Shown here piece after piece: positions 1 to 9,025 of a DNA stretch of 64,000 nucleotides. The DNA lies in NCBI RefSeq assembly GCF_963676815.1, contig NZ_OY781365.1:3320501-3384500 (forward strand), given 5' to 3'. A program made the translations under genes and the position numbers. Position 1 is the first letter of the stretch. The number at the start of each line of letters is the position of its first letter. The stretch comes from an uncultured Draconibacterium sp. (lineage in GTDB: Bacteria > Bacteroidota > Bacteroidia > Bacteroidales > Prolixibacteraceae). Below the pieces are notes generated by a model. The model was not told the DNA's origin. It saw nothing but the letters and a program-made list of their open reading frames with translations, and ran no database searches.

Positions 1-510
1 GGTCGTCAGGCAATTGACGGCGATACTGCCCAGGTTGGCCCTCAGGTAGCTGAAAAACTGGGTATGTTACAAATTACTTACGTTGAAGAAGTGCTTGACG
101 CTACAGACAAATCAGTTACTGTAAAACGCCGTTTAGAGAATGGTGTTGAAACCGTAAAATGTCCGTTGCCACTTGTAATAACAGTAAACGGATCAGCTCC
201 CGATTGCCGCGCCCGTAACGCCAAACGAATTATGAAATTCAAAAAGGCAAGAACAGTTACTGAACTTCAGAAAGAAAATCTGGACTACACCGCATTATAC
301 AACGAGCACCCTGACCTGATGATTCAGGAATGGACCGTTAATGATATTGAAACCGATGCGTCGCAGCTTGGTCTTACCGGCTCGCCAACCAAAGTAAAAA
401 CGGTGGAGAATGTTGTTCTTCAGGCAAAAGATTCGAAAGTAATTTCGGCCGCCGACGAAGAAATTGAAGCCATGATGGTTGAATTAATCAAGAGTCACAC
501 AATTGGCTAA
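1..510 (+). CDS. etfB: Electron transfer flavoprotein subunit beta (5' partial)
   Basis: C-terminal part of the EtfB/FixA beta subunit; the frame is open from base 1 (GRQAIDGDTAQVGPQVAEKL), so the start lies left of the window. The stretch around GDTAQVGPQVAE is the conserved EtfB nucleotide-binding segment, and SPTKVKTVEN further on is the beta-subunit tail that contacts the alpha subunit. EtfB and EtfA form a soluble heterodimer carrying FAD and usually AMP, which takes electrons from acyl-CoA dehydrogenases. etfA begins 32 bp downstream and an acyl-CoA dehydrogenase follows, so the partner assignment rests on both sequence and context. No defect is visible in the part present. Confidence 0.95.
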   Translation, partial: GRQAIDGDTAQVGPQVAEKLGMLQITYVEEVLDATDKSVTVKRRLENGVETVKCPLPLVITVNGSAPDCRARNAKRIMKFKKARTVTELQKENLDYTALYNEHPDLMIQEWTVNDIETDASQLGLTGSPTKVKTVENVVLQAKDSKVISAADEEIEAMMVELIKSHTIG

Positions 511-542
511 GGCCATTAAATGAACATTTAAAATTTGAAGAA

Positions 543-1562
543 ATGAGCAACGTATTTGTTTATTGCGAAATAGAAGATGGCCAGGTAGCTGATGTTAGTC
601 AGGAATTACTAACCAAAGGGCGTGCGCTGGCAAACGAATTGAAATGTAAACTGGAAGCCATAGCTATTGGCACAAAGCTCGATAAAATTGGCGACCAAAT
701 AATTCCTTATGGTGTTGATACACTTTATGTCGCCGATGATAAGCGTTTGTATCCCTACCAGACTTTGCCACACACATCGATTGTGGTGAACTTGTTTAAA
801 GAGCAAAAACCACAAATTGCTTTGATGGGAGCATCGTCGATCGGTCGTGATTTAGGACCACGCGTTTCGTCAGCATTGCACAGTGGTTTAACTGCCGACT
901 GTACAAGTTTGGTAATTGGCGATCATTACGATAAAAAACAAGACAAGAAATACGAAAACCTTCTTTACCAGATTCGTCCGGCATTTGGAGGAAACATCAT
1001 TGCCACCATTATCAACCCCGATTGCCGTCCGCAAATGGCAACCGTACGCGAGGGAGTAATGAAAAAGGAAATTCTTGATCCGAAATACAAAGGAAAAGTT
1101 GTAAAACTTGATGTGGCTAAATATGTAAGAGACGAAGATTTCGTGGTTGAGATTATTGAGCGCCACATGGAACAAAGCAAGGTGAACGTTAAGGGTGCAC
1201 CTATTGTTGTTGCCGGTGGTTACGGTGTAGGCTCGAAAGAGAACTTCCAGCTGTTGTACGATTTGGCAGAAGTACTGGGTGGCGAAGTTGGAGCTTCGCG
1301 TGCAGCCGTTGACTCTGGTTTGGCAGGTCACGAGCGCCAGATTGGACAAACAGGTATTACCGTTCGTCCGAAACTGTACATTGCCTGCGGTATCTCGGGG
1401 CAAATTCAGCACCGTGCCGGAATGGAGGATTCTGCACAAATCATTGCGATCAATACCGATCCTGAAGCTCCGATTAATGCAATAGCCGACTATGTTATTA
1501 CCGGAGATGTGGCAGAGGTCATTCCTAAAATGATCAAGTATTATAAAAAGAACACCAAGTAG
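543..1562 (+). CDS. etfA: Electron transfer flavoprotein subunit alpha
   Basis: 339 aa, the normal EtfA length. The N-terminal half is the Rossmann-like ETF domain (FVYCEIEDGQVADVSQELL). The C-terminal half holds the FAD-binding ETF-alpha signature: VVAGGYGVGSKENF, then GASRAAVDSGL, GQTGITV, and finally AGMEDSAQIIAINTDPEAPI with the Asp/Asn residues that hold the flavin. It shuttles electrons from the neighbouring dehydrogenase toward the quinone pool or a bifurcating partner. The gene lies between etfB (32-bp gap) and an acyl-CoA dehydrogenase (22-bp gap) on one strand, clearly one transcript. The ATG at 543 gives the expected N terminus. Minus-strand open frames inside it are shadows. Confidence 0.96.
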   Translation: MSNVFVYCEIEDGQVADVSQELLTKGRALANELKCKLEAIAIGTKLDKIGDQIIPYGVDTLYVADDKRLYPYQTLPHTSIVVNLFKEQKPQIALMGASSIGRDLGPRVSSALHSGLTADCTSLVIGDHYDKKQDKKYENLLYQIRPAFGGNIIATIINPDCRPQMATVREGVMKKEILDPKYKGKVVKLDVAKYVRDEDFVVEIIERHMEQSKVNVKGAPIVVAGGYGVGSKENFQLLYDLAEVLGGEVGASRAAVDSGLAGHERQIGQTGITVRPKLYIACGISGQIQHRAGMEDSAQIIAINTDPEAPINAIADYVITGDVAEVIPKMIKYYKKNTK

Positions 1563-1584
1563 TCACGACTTAAAATTGTAAAAA

Positions 1585-3297
1585 ATGGCAAATTATTATA
1601 CAGATAACAGCGAGTTAAAATTTCACTTGAATCACCCGTTAATGAAAGAGATCGTTCGGTTGAAAGAACGTGAATATGCTTTCAAGGATGAATTTGATTT
1701 TGCTCCACTGGATTACGAAGATGCAATTGACAGTTACGATCGTGTACTGGAGGTTGTTGGCGAAATTTGCGGAAACATTGTTTCTGAAAATGCCGAAAGT
1801 ATTGATGCTGAAGGACCGGAAGTAATCGACGGACACGTAAAATATGCCCGCGGAACTGAGGAAAACATTAAAGCATTAAACCAGGCCGGATTGATGGGAA
1901 TGTCGTTGCCTTACAAATACGAAGGTTTGAACTTTCCGATTGTGCCTTACATTATGGCTGCCGATATTGTATCGCGCGCCGATGCCGGTTTTGTAAACAT
2001 TTGGGGTTTGCAGGATTGTGCCGAAACTATTAACGAATTTGCTTCGGAAGAGCAAAAAGAAAAATACTTGCCACGTGTTTGCAACGGCGACACAATGGCA
2101 ATGGACTTAACCGAACCGGATGCAGGTTCCGACCTTCAGGCGGTGCAGTTAAAAGCCACCTGGAACGAGGAGAAACAAGTTTGGTTGCTGAATGGAGTGA
2201 AACGTTTCATTACCAACGGCGATGGCGATATTTCGCTTGTATTGGCCCGCTCAGAAGCCGGAACAACTGATGGTCGTGGTTTGTCGATGTATATTTACGA
2301 CAAGCAGTCGGGCGGCGTAACCGTTCGTCGTATCGAGCACAAAATGGGTATTATTGGTTCGCCAACCTGCGAGCTGGTATTCAAAGATGCTCCGGCCGAG
2401 TTGGTTGGTTCGCGTAAAATGGGACTGATTAAATACGTTATGGCATTAATGAACGGTGCTCGTTTGGGTATTGCTGCCCAATCGGTTGGTGTTTGCGAAG
2501 CAGCTTACCGCGAAGCAATGGAATATGCCAAAGAACGTATGCAGTTCGGAAAAGCCATTATTAAATTTCCGGCCGTTTACGAAATGCTAACCATGATGAA
2601 AGCCAAACTGGATGCATCGCGTACTTTGTTGTACGAAACTTCGCGTTTTGTTGATATGTATAAAACTTACATGCACATTGCCGAAGAGCGCAAACTGGAG
2701 AAAGAAGAACGCAACGAAATGAAAAAGTACCAGCGTTTGGCCGATATCTTTACTCCACTTGTAAAAGGAATGTCGAGCGAATACAGCAACCAGCTGGCTT
2801 ACGATGCGGTTCAGATTCACGGTGGTTCAGGTTTTATGAAAGACTACCCTGTTGAACGTATCTATCGCGATGCCCGTATTACATCGATTTACGAAGGAAC
2901 TACACAGTTGCAGGTTGTAGCAGCCATCCGTGGTGTAACTACCGGTGGTTACCTGAACCAGATTCGTGCTTACGAGGCTGAAAAAGTTTCGCCGACACTG
3001 GAATACCTAAAGCGTACGCTGATTATTTTAACTGCTGATTACGAAGAAGCAGTGAAGAAAGTTACTTCGGCCGGAGACAACGAGTTTGTTGATTTCCACG
3101 CACGTCGTTTGGTTGAAATGGCAGGCCATATTATTATGAGCTACCTGTTGTTGTTGGATACCAACCGCGAAGCTTCGTTCCTGAAATCGACCAAAACATA
3201 TGTTGCTTTTGCAAAAGCACAGGTGAAAGCACATGCCGAGTTTATCCGTGCATCGGAATTAAGCGACATGGGCGATTATAAATTTGAAATGCAATAA
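1585..3297 (+). CDS. Acyl-CoA dehydrogenase family protein, long form
   Basis: 570 aa flavoenzyme that would oxidise an acyl-CoA to the enoyl-CoA and pass electrons to EtfAB encoded just upstream. Visible family signatures are AMDLTEPDAGSD (acyl-CoA dehydrogenase signature 1, flavin contacts), GVKRFITNGD, and near residues 410-440 QIHGGSGFMKDYPVERIYRDAR followed by IYEGTT, where Glu437 sits in the position of the catalytic base of short- and medium-chain enzymes. About 120-150 residues after that motif exceed the usual 380-residue enzyme, as in the long bacterial ACAD subfamily of this phylum. The acyl substrate cannot be told from sequence. A terminator follows at 3342. Confidence 0.92.
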   Translation: MANYYTDNSELKFHLNHPLMKEIVRLKEREYAFKDEFDFAPLDYEDAIDSYDRVLEVVGEICGNIVSENAESIDAEGPEVIDGHVKYARGTEENIKALNQAGLMGMSLPYKYEGLNFPIVPYIMAADIVSRADAGFVNIWGLQDCAETINEFASEEQKEKYLPRVCNGDTMAMDLTEPDAGSDLQAVQLKATWNEEKQVWLLNGVKRFITNGDGDISLVLARSEAGTTDGRGLSMYIYDKQSGGVTVRRIEHKMGIIGSPTCELVFKDAPAELVGSRKMGLIKYVMALMNGARLGIAAQSVGVCEAAYREAMEYAKERMQFGKAIIKFPAVYEMLTMMKAKLDASRTLLYETSRFVDMYKTYMHIAEERKLEKEERNEMKKYQRLADIFTPLVKGMSSEYSNQLAYDAVQIHGGSGFMKDYPVERIYRDARITSIYEGTTQLQVVAAIRGVTTGGYLNQIRAYEAEKVSPTLEYLKRTLIILTADYEEAVKKVTSAGDNEFVDFHARRLVEMAGHIIMSYLLLLDTNREASFLKSTKTYVAFAKAQVKAHAEFIRASELSDMGDYKFEMQ

Positions 3298-3341
3298 ATA
3301 GAAGCTGCCAGCCACAAGCTAACAGTTTTTGTAAGATAACG

Positions 3342-3374
3342 AAGCCACTTTCCTCGGGGAGAGTGGCTTTTTCT
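3342..3374 (+). terminator. Rho-independent terminator after the etf operon
   Basis: An 8-bp perfect stem, AAGCCACT with AGTGGCTT, encloses a 12-nt loop and runs into a T-rich tail (TTTTTCTTTT). It lies 45 bp after the dehydrogenase stop, closing the etfB-etfA-dehydrogenase transcript. Confidence 0.85.
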
Positions 3375-3533
3375 TTTGGAGTACTCCCAAACCGGAAAAC
3401 GAGTTGGAACATGCTTTGGGTAAATGCCCCAAATGCCACCACGAAAGAATAACGAACAAGCAACATCCGTCGATTGTTAAAGTTGGTGTAACCAGAAAAG
3501 AAATTTTGTGTCAACTATTAAAAATTATATAAA

Positions 3534-4952
3534 ATGAGAATTCAACAAACTATACTTGCGCTGTTTGTTACTTCTTTATTTTTGATTCTATCTGGCTACA
3601 ATCAATTGCTGGCAAGTTCAACTTTCAAACTTCAAAAAGATAATACACTGGTATACGGTCATAACCTTAACGAAGGCGATATTGGGGTGCCGGGATTGGT
3701 GTTCATTAATAAACGCGGGATGTTTAAAACGGGCCGAACATGGAGTGAGATCATCACACGAGCACGTATAAATCCCTCTTCACACAGCTGGATTTCGCGT
3801 TACGGATCAGTTACGTTCAACAACTTCGGTAAAGATTTTCCCGATGGCGGAATGAACGAAGCCGGTTTGTTTATCTGGGAGATGAACGAAGAGGCCGAAT
3901 ATCCGGAAAACGATAGTTTACCCAAACTCAGCCAGATGAATTGGATGCAGTACATTCTAGATAATTTTTCAACTACAGGCGAGGCCATTCGCAGCGCTTC
4001 TGAAATTGAGATTGACGGTTGGAGCTGGCATTATTTTGTTGGCGATGCCGCAGGGAATACCGCTGCAATTGCATTTATTAATGGCGACGTTGTGGTGCAT
4101 ACCGGCGATGAAATGCCTGTGCCGGCACTTTTTAATGCACCGTATGATCGCGAACTAGAGCTATTGAAATATTTTCGTGGATTTGGCGGTGAATACAGGC
4201 CCGATGTTGAAGACCCGAACGTACCGCGTTTTGTGCGTACCGCAGTTATGATCGATAACTTCAAAAAAGATGATGACCCAATAAGTTATGGCTTTTATAT
4301 GTTGAAGACCTTGCGCGTATTCGACGATCCCGAGTGGTCGATACTGTTTGACGCCGAGAACGGAACGGTTCATTTTCGCACGCGTATAAATCCTCAAATA
4401 AAATCGCTGGTGTTGGATGAAATTGATTTTAGCAATAGCCAGCCGGCACAGGTATTAAATATTGCCACTGCTTCTAAAGGCAATGTGCTGGCGTTGTTCC
4501 AGCCATACTCCAAAAGCATTATGCGCAGTTTTATCCTTACTGAATTACTACCAATTCTTCCTGAAGATTTTTATACGCATGGCGACTTAAGCGGTACTCA
4601 GTTTACTGAACGGATCGTAAATCATACCGATTCGTACCGCATCAGCACCAATCATTTTTTTAAAGGAACATGGGAAAGTATACCATCTGAAAATACTGAC
4701 CAATTGAACTTTTCGTTAACCTTTTACGTGAACGGGAATGCTGTAACGGCTGAAATTTCGCAGGGCGAAAAGGATGAGCGTTACGAGGTTAATAACCTTA
4801 AAATGATTGGTAAGCAGTTTTGTTTTACCTTTCAAACAAAATCGGGAAAAATACTGGAAGGGAAAGGTACTATTAACGAAGATCAGCTATTTATTGAGCT
4901 TTATGGAATTGAAGAATATTACGGAAACTACACGCTAAATAGAGAACTTTAA
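3534..4952 (+). CDS. Secreted choloylglycine/linear-amide hydrolase-like (Ntn fold) protein with Ser in place of Cys
   Basis: 472 aa. The first ~27 residues form a signal peptide (hydrophobic LALFVTSLFLILSG, ending LLA). Immediately after it comes SSTFKLQKDNTLVYGHNLNE, which matches the opening strand of the choloylglycine hydrolase/penicillin acylase-type Ntn family, where the mature protein normally starts Cys-Thr-x-Phe. Here Ser28 (or Ser29) takes the nucleophile position. Further family-like pieces are PDGGMNEAGLFI and WSWHYFVGDAAGN near residues 100-180. The last ~95 residues look like a separate small beta domain. The gene stands alone. Family membership is judged from the N-terminal strand and the NEAGL motif; the substrate is unknown, and it could be an inactive homologue. 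Confidence 0.7.
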   Translation: MRIQQTILALFVTSLFLILSGYNQLLASSTFKLQKDNTLVYGHNLNEGDIGVPGLVFINKRGMFKTGRTWSEIITRARINPSSHSWISRYGSVTFNNFGKDFPDGGMNEAGLFIWEMNEEAEYPENDSLPKLSQMNWMQYILDNFSTTGEAIRSASEIEIDGWSWHYFVGDAAGNTAAIAFINGDVVVHTGDEMPVPALFNAPYDRELELLKYFRGFGGEYRPDVEDPNVPRFVRTAVMIDNFKKDDDPISYGFYMLKTLRVFDDPEWSILFDAENGTVHFRTRINPQIKSLVLDEIDFSNSQPAQVLNIATASKGNVLALFQPYSKSIMRSFILTELLPILPEDFYTHGDLSGTQFTERIVNHTDSYRISTNHFFKGTWESIPSENTDQLNFSLTFYVNGNAVTAEISQGEKDERYEVNNLKMIGKQFCFTFQTKSGKILEGKGTINEDQLFIELYGIEEYYGNYTLNREL

Positions 4953-5116
4953 CCCTTGCTCAAACAATATTGAACTCCCTATTTGTGGTAAGTTTACATA
5001 CGTTCGAAATTTATTTGTCAAAATACGACGGTGTAGGCGATTGTTTTTCAATGTGTTACAAAAATCGTATATTTAAGTGATTGTGATACGTTCGAAAACC
5101 AAAATGATTGAGCCTT

Positions 5117-6982
5117 ATGCCTGATTCTTTCATTAATAGAGCCAAACAATTTGTTCTTGATAACCTTGAGAATGATAACTTCGGAGTTAGCGAACTGGCT
5201 GCCGAAATGGGATTGAGCCGTTCACAATTTCTTCGCAAAATAAAATCGGTTACCGGCAAACCTGCCAACCAGTTTATTCGCGATATTCGTTTGGAAGAAT
5301 CCATAGCACTGATAGAAAAAGACGATCATACTGCATCGGAAATTGCTTATAAAGTTGGATTTAGCAGCCCTTCGTATTTCAATAAATGTTTTCACGATAA
5401 ATACGGATGCACACCGGGCGATTATAAAAAACACGCCGGCGAGGAAGGAGTTTTGGCGGTTGCAACAAAAGCTCCAGCTCCGGGAAACCGAATGAAGTTG
5501 GCAGGAATGTTTCTGCTATTTATAATTGTTATTGTAGCATTTGATTATTGGGGGGCCAAACTGGCAAAGCCCGATGAAGCAAAACCCGAAGAAATAGCCA
5601 TTGCTGTTTTACCTTTTCTCGATCTTTCGGAGATGAACAACCGTTCGCATCTGGCTTTGGGATTGACCGATAATCTGATTACTGAACTGTCGAAAATGAA
5701 AGGATTCCGGGTGACATCGCGTGGTTCGGCAATGATCTTTCGCGACTCCGTACGCATTTATTCAGAGATAGCAGAATTCCTGGGAGCCGATCTGTTGCTC
5801 GAAGGCAGTGTGTTAACCGAAGACGACAGTATGCTGGTTAATGTACAGCTGATAAATCCATTTCCGCAGGAAGAACACATATGGGCCAATCAGTATTATC
5901 AACAATCGACAAAGATTTTACAGGTGGTTAGCGATCTTAGCTATAATATTGCCACGGAAATTCTGAATGCCACTCAGCCTGCACAATCAACGGAATTGCC
6001 GGAAGTTGACGAGCAAGCCCATGAATTGTACCAAAAAGGAAGAATGCTGTGGTTAACGCAGGATATCAGGAAAGATAAAATGAAAGATGCGGTTGAATAC
6101 CTTTCTTCATCTGTAGCTATTGATCCGGATTTTGCACCGGCCTACTTAACCCTGGCCGAATGTTATATGGCACTCGACAGGCTGGTGTACGACCATGCAG
6201 AAGAACAGGTTTACCGCACAAATGCAAGGGCTGCTGTTGATAAAGCACTAAAATTGGACCCATCGCTTGCCGATGCATACACCACGAAAGCCAACCTGGT
6301 AGGAAAACTCGACTGGGACTGGGAACAAATGAAACAACTGGCTGAAAAGGCGCTGGAACTGCAACCTAGTAATTCAGATGCACACCTGGTTCTGTCGAAC
6401 TATTTTACGGTTAAGGGCGAATATAAAAATGCGATAAGCGAGGCGCTGACTGCAAGGTTGCTGGATCCGCTAAATCCGAGAACGCTGAGTTTTTTAGCCG
6501 AACGCTATTACATTGTTGGAGAATATGAAAAAGCAGTTACAACCTACAACGAGGTGCTTGAATTATATCCTACCTTTGGTTTTGCCATGCATAGCTTAGG
6601 ATATGTATACCTGCAACAAGGTTTACCCGAAAAATCGATTGAAATATGGACCGAACTTCAGGATCTGATGAGAAACAAACCAGTTGCTGAGTTTTACAGG
6701 ACAGGTGCTTCGTTTGAAGACTGTGTAAAATTTTATATGGAAGGGGCATTATCAGGACAGGATAAATATTGCTGTAACCAGTCGGTGGTATCTGGTTTAT
6801 TTATGATGGTTGACGATCCTCAGGGTACTATCGATTATCTTAAAGTTGCCTACGAAGTACGCAATGAAGACCTGCCATTTGTATTGTCCTATCCGCTTTA
6901 TTATCCGTTGCATAATCATCCTGAATTTCAGGAACTGGTCAACGAGATTGGTGTTGTTTTGCCTCAGTCGAATCCACTTTAA
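5117..6982 (+). CDS. AraC-type HTH / transmembrane / TPR signalling protein
   Basis: About 621 aa from the ATG at 5117; an in-frame TTG nine bases earlier is the alternative start. Residues ~5-105 are an AraC-family DNA-binding domain with two helix-turn-helix motifs (FGVSELAAEMGLSRSQFLRK and ASEIAYKVGFSSPSYFNKCF), here unusually at the N terminus. One membrane helix follows (MFLLFIIVIVAFDYWG). Next is a FlgO/TolB-like domain (IAVLPFLDLSE, GLTDNLITELSKM, ADLLLEGSV), then at least four tetratricopeptide repeats between residues ~290 and 530. The topology puts the DNA-binding domain in the cytoplasm and the sensor/TPR part in the periplasm, as in other Bacteroidota one-protein regulators. The ligand and target genes are unknown. 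Confidence 0.85.
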   Translation: MPDSFINRAKQFVLDNLENDNFGVSELAAEMGLSRSQFLRKIKSVTGKPANQFIRDIRLEESIALIEKDDHTASEIAYKVGFSSPSYFNKCFHDKYGCTPGDYKKHAGEEGVLAVATKAPAPGNRMKLAGMFLLFIIVIVAFDYWGAKLAKPDEAKPEEIAIAVLPFLDLSEMNNRSHLALGLTDNLITELSKMKGFRVTSRGSAMIFRDSVRIYSEIAEFLGADLLLEGSVLTEDDSMLVNVQLINPFPQEEHIWANQYYQQSTKILQVVSDLSYNIATEILNATQPAQSTELPEVDEQAHELYQKGRMLWLTQDIRKDKMKDAVEYLSSSVAIDPDFAPAYLTLAECYMALDRLVYDHAEEQVYRTNARAAVDKALKLDPSLADAYTTKANLVGKLDWDWEQMKQLAEKALELQPSNSDAHLVLSNYFTVKGEYKNAISEALTARLLDPLNPRTLSFLAERYYIVGEYEKAVTTYNEVLELYPTFGFAMHSLGYVYLQQGLPEKSIEIWTELQDLMRNKPVAEFYRTGASFEDCVKFYMEGALSGQDKYCCNQSVVSGLFMMVDDPQGTIDYLKVAYEVRNEDLPFVLSYPLYYPLHNHPEFQELVNEIGVVLPQSNPL

Positions 6983-7052
6983 TTATTTCCAAACTTCCAA
7001 ATTGCCGACAGGTTTCCTTTACATGCTGCAAAATTGCAAAGGGTGCGCCAAT

Positions 7053-7127
7053 TTTTAAAGTTTATGCTTCATTGCTGATAAGTTGTAAAAGCCTTTTCAT
7101 CTGAACTTTGTAGCATAAACTTTAAAA
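7053..7127 (+). promoter_or_regulatory. 16-bp perfect inverted repeat in the leader of the 7137 gene
   Basis: TTTTAAAGTTTATGCT at 7053-7068 is repeated in perfect reverse complement at 7112-7127 with 43 bases between them. The right arm ends 9 bp before the ATG at 7137. As RNA it would fold a long A/U-rich stem just ahead of the start codon; as DNA it could be a paired operator. Neither reading can be settled from sequence. Confidence 0.6.
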
Positions 7128-7136
7128 CTAATTGTC

Positions 7137-7568
7137 ATGAAAAATTTCAAAATTATCTCAGTAGTGTTGTTGGTCTCACTATTCTTCATTGGTAGTGCAA
7201 ATGCTGAAAGCAAAAAAAACACTTCCCATGGATTCTTTTCGGTTGAGGAACTGGATTGTGTTGGTGCTGTAACCGGGCAGCTGGAATATTGGGTCACCGA
7301 TTTTGGGAACGGGAAAATTCAACAAAGATTTAAGGGCGTTCTGCATGGTGTTGATGATAACTATATAGTCAGCCAGGTGTTAAATTGCAATCTATCCCGT
7401 TTTGATATTGGACTTTCAAACAACGGGACACAAACTCTTACATTGAGTATAATCAGCGAAACAACCGGAATGGTAGTGGGCGAGTATCACCACACCTGGC
7501 ACGTTACGCTAAATGCTAAAGACGAACTGGTTGTTGTTTTTCAGAGAGGATGGATTGAGTGCTATTAA
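7137..7568 (+). CDS. Small exported protein of unknown function
   Basis: 143 aa. A clear signal peptide (KIISVVLLVSLFFIGSANA, cleavage after Ala-Asn-Ala near residue 23) precedes a ~120-residue mature domain that I do not recognise. The mature part has alternating hydrophobic and polar residues and Thr/Asn-rich segments (NNGTQTLTLSIISETTGMVVG) typical of a beta-sandwich, plus three cysteines (Cys38, a central Cys, and a Cys two residues from the end) that could form a disulfide in the periplasm. It is preceded by a long inverted repeat and followed 53 bp later by a lipoprotein gene, so the two may share a transcript. No catalytic motif is visible. Confidence 0.75.
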   Translation: MKNFKIISVVLLVSLFFIGSANAESKKNTSHGFFSVEELDCVGAVTGQLEYWVTDFGNGKIQQRFKGVLHGVDDNYIVSQVLNCNLSRFDIGLSNNGTQTLTLSIISETTGMVVGEYHHTWHVTLNAKDELVVVFQRGWIECY

Positions 7569-7621
7569 TTTTATATAGATAGTAACAACAAAACAATTCT
7601 GCAATTTTTAAAAAAAACGAC

Positions 7622-8305
7622 ATGAAAAAGACAATATTAATATTACTCGTAATTGCCATTACACTTGTATTTCCCGGATGCGAAAAAGACTTTGTAGAAG
7701 AACCAATTGGCAACACCGAACTAAAAAGTGGAAACTCGGGAAACGATAAACTAACCGGTTTCGACCAGTGGGGGTATAACTGGAATGCACATCAGTTTAA
7801 TGGTTACCTAATGAATGCATGGTTTGGTGATGAGCTTTATCCTGATGCTCCATGGTATAAAAAGGAACCTCCGTTCGAAGGCGATGTAATTGCCTATCAG
7901 GAAGCACATCCCGAAGTACTTGATTATCCTTTTTGGGTATATGGCGATATGAAACTGGTAATGCACTGGAATGAAGCCTGTATTACAACCGAAGGAGTTT
8001 ATCAGTATCCAATTCTCGATTCAGAAGCGTGGATAACATTTCATTACAGCCAGGGAGAAGGCAAAAATAAATGGTCGCAATACCAAAAGTTTGTAGCAGC
8101 AAAATCATCCTATACACTTGAAATGATAGATCCGGTTAATGGTTTTGGTATTTGGTATACCGGAGATGGAGAATTTGCCGGCTACTACTATTTATGGCCC
8201 GATCGTGTTTTAGTACAGGTACAAAATGCGGGAAATATTCCTCCTTATTTACTTGAAACGTACAAAAGTCCACTGGTCCCGGGATTAGGAAAACACAAAA
8301 AATAA
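7622..8305 (+). CDS. Lipoprotein of unknown function
   Basis: 227 aa. The signal peptide MKKTILILLVIAITLVFPGC ends in a lipobox-like FPGC, so Cys20 would be lipidated. Acidic residues follow the Cys (EKDFVEEP), resembling the export signal that sends lipoproteins to the cell surface in this phylum. The mature part is rich in Trp and Tyr (WNAHQFNGYLMNAWFGDELY, WVYGDMKLVMHWNEA, YLWPDRVLVQ), suggesting a beta-rich fold, but I cannot assign a family. It lies 53 bp after another small exported gene; a GC-rich hairpin with a T-tail ends the unit at 8382. The start is set by the signal peptide. Confidence 0.78.
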   Translation: MKKTILILLVIAITLVFPGCEKDFVEEPIGNTELKSGNSGNDKLTGFDQWGYNWNAHQFNGYLMNAWFGDELYPDAPWYKKEPPFEGDVIAYQEAHPEVLDYPFWVYGDMKLVMHWNEACITTEGVYQYPILDSEAWITFHYSQGEGKNKWSQYQKFVAAKSSYTLEMIDPVNGFGIWYTGDGEFAGYYYLWPDRVLVQVQNAGNIPPYLLETYKSPLVPGLGKHKK

Positions 8306-8381
8306 ATGACAAAACGACCATGCGCTATAACTTTATTGGGAGAATAACGTAATCCTCCATGAATTAAAAATCGCAACATGA

Positions 8382-8415
8382 GACTCGTCCTGTCGTTTGC
8401 AGGGCGGGTTTCTTT
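8382..8415 (+). terminator. Terminator after the 7622 lipoprotein gene
   Basis: CTCGTCCTG pairs with CAGGGCGGG over nine positions (three are G-U in RNA), flanked by GA/TT pairs, and is followed by TTTCTTT. It overlaps a possible upstream ATG (8378) for the next gene, which argues that translation there starts at 8444. Confidence 0.7.
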
Positions 8416-8443
8416 GTTCCAGTTTCAAACTAAAACCAGACTT

Positions 8444-8953
8444 ATGAAAATTCTAACTATCATTTTTGCGGGATTATTTTCCGCCGCCACACTTTGTGCT
8501 CAAGAATCTTTTTCAGTACCTCAACTAACTCCGGAACAGGAAACAGAAGTGCTTTATAATCATGTGTTAGCTTATTTTGCTGCAGGGCTTAGCATGGCAA
8601 AAGAAAAAGGAGTTGAGCCTGAAGAATATGGCAAATATATTGGTGATCAGTTTAAGGTGTTTTGGGACCCGGAGGCAGGTTTCCCGTTTTTCGTGAATCA
8701 GATCATGTTTATTTTGCAGGGAGTAAATCCATACAGCGAAATGGAAATTAAAGAGCAGACTTCAACCATGATCCGGTTTACGATGAGTAATATGAATATG
8801 CTTTTTAAACAAGGACCGGCATACGGAATCACATACGACGAGTTTCTGGCTTGTTCGAATGGACTTTTAAAAGCAGTAGCCAATCATATGAAGGTGAACT
8901 TTGCCTATAAGGATACCAATGGTATATACGCGGTTACGCTAACAAAACAATAG
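8444..8953 (+). CDS. Exported helical protein of unknown function
   Basis: 169 aa from the ATG at 8444. A longer frame opens at 8378, but those codons cover a terminator hairpin, and only the 8444 start gives a normal signal peptide (MKILTIIFAGLFSAATLCAQ, cleavage after Cys-Ala near residue 19). The mature ~150 residues look mostly helical: TPEQETEVLYNHVLAYFAAG, then EYGKYIGDQFKVFW, MFILQG and FLACSNGLLKAVANHMKV. No family is recognised and no catalytic motif is visible. It is the last plus-strand gene before the giant minus-strand pair and ends about 70 bp from the convergent stop at 9026. Confidence 0.72.
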   Translation: MKILTIIFAGLFSAATLCAQESFSVPQLTPEQETEVLYNHVLAYFAAGLSMAKEKGVEPEEYGKYIGDQFKVFWDPEAGFPFFVNQIMFILQGVNPYSEMEIKEQTSTMIRFTMSNMNMLFKQGPAYGITYDEFLACSNGLLKAVANHMKVNFAYKDTNGIYAVTLTKQ

Positions 8954-9025
8954 GCTCTGAAAGTATATCTATTAATCATTACCGGGGCATTGTCAGCATG
9001 ACATAGGTGTGGCTACGTTGTTTGT

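Noticed and set aside
888..1439. 183-aa minus-strand open frame
   Set aside because: Antisense shadow of etfA.
8378..8443. Earlier ATG start for the 8444 gene
   Set aside because: The extra codons cover a terminator hairpin and would put 22 residues ahead of a normal signal peptide.
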